Shown here: piece by piece, positions 20,221 through 21,896 of the stretch
Numbering within the stretch: position 1 is the first letter of the stretch
Layout of the letters: the number at the start of each line of letters is the position of its first letter
Assembly (NCBI GenBank): GCA_947174985.1
Contig: CAMWLB010000009.1
Span: 1-21,896 of the forward strand
DNA from: an uncultured Lachnospiraceae bacterium
GTDB lineage: Bacteria > Bacillota > Clostridia > Lachnospirales > Lachnospiraceae
Reading direction: 5' to 3'
DNA: 21,896 nt
The notes under the pieces: model-generated
Database searches by the model: none
Told to the model about the DNA's origin: nothing
The model's input: the letters and a program-made list of their open reading frames with translations, nothing else
Translations under genes and position numbers: made by a program

Positions 20221-21896
20221 GTAAGTCCCCTCCTTCCTTGTAATACTTACTCTGAATATCAAACAGTTCGCGGTATCTTCCTCCCAGCGCCATCAGCTCC
20301 TCATGGGTTCCACTCTCGGCAAGCCGCGCTCCGTCCAGAAGATATATCCGGTCACAGAAGCGCGTGGAAGCAAGACGATGGCTGATAAAGACTGAGGTTG
20401 TCCGGCTTGTCAGTTCCCGGTAGTTTTGGTACATGCGGTCCTCTGCGATTGCATCCAGTGCGGCGGTGGGCTCGTCGAGAATGAGGACGCCGGCATCGCG
20501 ATAGACAGCGCGCGCAAGCAGGAGCTTTTGCAGCTCTCCGCCGGAAAAATTAACCGCATCCGCGTCGTGCTGCTTATCCAGCATACTGTCGATTCCTTTG
20601 GGAAGAGAAAGGATTTTGTCCGCGATTCCCGCTTTTTCCAAACAAAGCAGGAGGCGTGCCTCATCAATCTCGCTCCGGTCCCGAAACGCCACGTTTTCCG
20701 CTATGGTCGTAGGCAGTATCGTATAGTTCTGGGGCACGATGGAGAACAGCGTATAGAGCTCATCCCGATTGTACTCACCCAGCGGGTGTCCGTCGATGAG
20801 AATCTCTCCCTCGTCGGGCAGAAGCAGCCCGCACATCAGCATTGCAAGGGTGGTCTTTCCAGCCCCGTTGAGTCCCACAAGTGATATGTTCTCGCCGGCA
20901 GCAATCTGAAAGGAAATATCTTGCAGCACCGGCTGTTCTCCTTTCGGGTATTGATAGCTGACATGTCGAAACTCAATGGAAAGAGGCTGCGCCTTCGGGA
21001 CAGGAATACCGTCCGCGTGGTTCATCCGATTATGGTTCTCGTCAAGGTACGCAATGCAGTCCGAGGTGCCGAGAACTGTCTCGTGGGCGGAACCGATGTA
21101 CTGCACAATTCCGTCAATGAAGGAAGAAAGCCTTGCAATTGCGTTAAAGTACAGAACAAACTCTGCGGATGAGAGATTTCCGTGGGCGGCGTGCCATACT
21201 AGGAACAAATAAGCGCATGCGTCCCGTAAAAATCCCACACCGAAGCTCACATAGGAGGATAGGCTTCTGTTTTTCTGCTGATGCCGGAGAAGTCGGATAT
21301 GTTCGTGAATTACCACGCGAATCTTATCGTCAAGAAGGGTTGTGAACCCATAAAGCCGAATATCCTTTGCTGCCTTGGGTTCGTTCGACAGATTCCAGGA
21401 AAGATAGTCCATTTTTCGGTAATTTGCGTTTCGCTCGTCACGTTCCGCATAGTCCCGGTCCTGTTGATAGCGCTGTGGAATCAGGGTGAGCAGCGATCCT
21501 GCCACAAGCAGTAGAAGAATCCATGGGCTGAGCATTGAAATCACCGATCCGAACAGCACGAAGCACAGTACATTGGCTGCCATATCGGAGAAACGGATGA
21601 CAAAACGTCCCGGGCTGCCATTCGCTCCTTTTCCCAAAACCTGAGCTGCACGCTCTTGGAGTTTCAAATATTCCTGATCGAAATTCAAAAAATAGTCTTT
21701 TTGCAGTCTGGCCTTTATCAACTCCCAGTGAAAACGATTGGCATTGCGGTGCTCTGCCTGCCATCTCACCTGAGCGATAAGGTCCTTCGTCAGATTGAAA
21801 AAGAGTGTTGCGCAGAGCAAGGCGGTGATGACCAGCGCAGTTTCATTGAAATTTTCGTTTATCTGAAGTCTGTCCAAGATAATGGAAGGCGTGTAG
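20189..21896 (-). CDS. ABC exporter, fused permease and ATPase (half-transporter 1), 5' end beyond window
   Basis: 568 codons are visible and the frame stays open to the window edge, so the true start lies outside; TTG at 21877 sits inside a typical first membrane-helix lead-in (TPSIILDRL) and is not a credible start. Membrane segments lie at about 20-40, 108-140 and 225-265 of the visible part. ATPase motifs: Walker A GLNGAGKTT, Q-loop IVPQNY, signature FSGGE, Walker B LILDEP, H-loop ISHRLA. Ends in an acidic tail (HDEKEESSEP) that contains the ribosome site of the next gene. Together with the downstream gene it forms a probable heterodimeric exporter of a lipid, peptide or drug-like compound; the sequence does not show which. 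Confidence 0.92.
   Translation of the reverse strand, partial: YTPSIILDRLQINENFNETALVITALLCATLFFNLTKDLIAQVRWQAEHRNANRFHWELIKARLQKDYFLNFDQEYLKLQERAAQVLGKGANGSPGRFVIRFSDMAANVLCFVLFGSVISMLSPWILLLLVAGSLLTLIPQRYQQDRDYAERDERNANYRKMDYLSWNLSNEPKAAKDIRLYGFTTLLDDKIRVVIHEHIRLLRHQQKNRSLSSYVSFGVGFLRDACAYLFLVWHAAHGNLSSAEFVLYFNAIARLSSFIDGIVQYIGSAHETVLGTSDCIAYLDENHNRMNHADGIPVPKAQPLSIEFRHVSYQYPKGEQPVLQDISFQIAAGENISLVGLNGAGKTTLAMLMCGLLLPDEGEILIDGHPLGEYNRDELYTLFSIVPQNYTILPTTIAENVAFRDRSEIDEARLLLCLEKAGIADKILSLPKGIDSMLDKQHDADAVNFSGGELQKLLLARAVYRDAGVLILDEPTAALDAIAEDRMYQNYRELTSRTTSVFISHRLASTRFCDRIYLLDGARLAESGTHEELMALGGRYRELFDIQSKYYKEGGDLHDEKEESSEP

Noticed and set aside
21871..21896. TTG at 21877 as start of the first ABC exporter
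   Set aside because: The frame is open to the window edge with typical pre-helix residues; no ribosome site is seen, so the gene is treated as partial.

Overview
The window looks like chromosome of a motile, low-to-mid GC Firmicute of the class Clostridia, most likely a Lachnospiraceae-type gut anaerobe. The basis is a Gram-positive flagellar late-gene order (flgM-flgN-flgK-flgK-flgL-fliW-csrA, then a coiled-coil gene and flaG), strong GGAGG ribosome sites, sigma-28-type promoters, a GH32 fructan/sucrose hydrolase and a CstA-family carrier. Genus cannot be fixed from the sequence alone.

Region 1 (1-8080, all on the minus strand) is the flagellar block. A sigma-28 promoter (8041-8068) starts flgM (anti-sigma-28), followed by flgN (chaperone), two tandem FlgK-type hook-junction genes, a large flgL, fliW and csrA, ending at a strong terminator (1090-1135). 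Two further units follow: a gene for a small coiled-coil protein with 11-residue repeats, and flaG (running off the left edge) behind its own sigma-28 promoter. FliW and CsrA form the known regulatory pair for flagellar mRNA translation; the flgK and fliW leaders contain GGA-rich or GGA-loop elements that could be CsrA targets.

Region 2 (8079-9555) holds a Cof-type HAD phosphatase gene (minus) and a gene-free stretch of 640 bases. That stretch contains the most unusual structure in the window: two inverted copies of a roughly 165-base hairpin element. They share an identical 59-base core, while their long stem arms differ in sequence but are each perfectly or nearly perfectly self-complementary.

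Region 3 (9442-12388, plus strand) is a tightly coupled three-gene operon: an XRE-type regulator with a long helical C-terminal part, an ABC ATPase and an ABC-2 permease, each overlapping the next by 4 bases. It converges on, and overlaps by 26 bases, a gene for an F420 ligase-like protein (minus).

Region 4 (13322-14911, minus) is an ECF-type sigma factor gene overlapping a gene for a one-pass membrane protein with an M23/LytM-like domain whose zinc ligands are largely missing. This is a candidate sigma factor/sensor pair. Region 5 (14982-18372) has a GH32 beta-fructosidase (minus) and, divergently, a CstA-family carrier that appears to lack its usual N-terminal helix. Region 6 (18370-21896, minus) encodes two overlapping full ABC exporters (membrane plus ATPase domain), probably a heterodimer; the upstream one is cut by the window edge.
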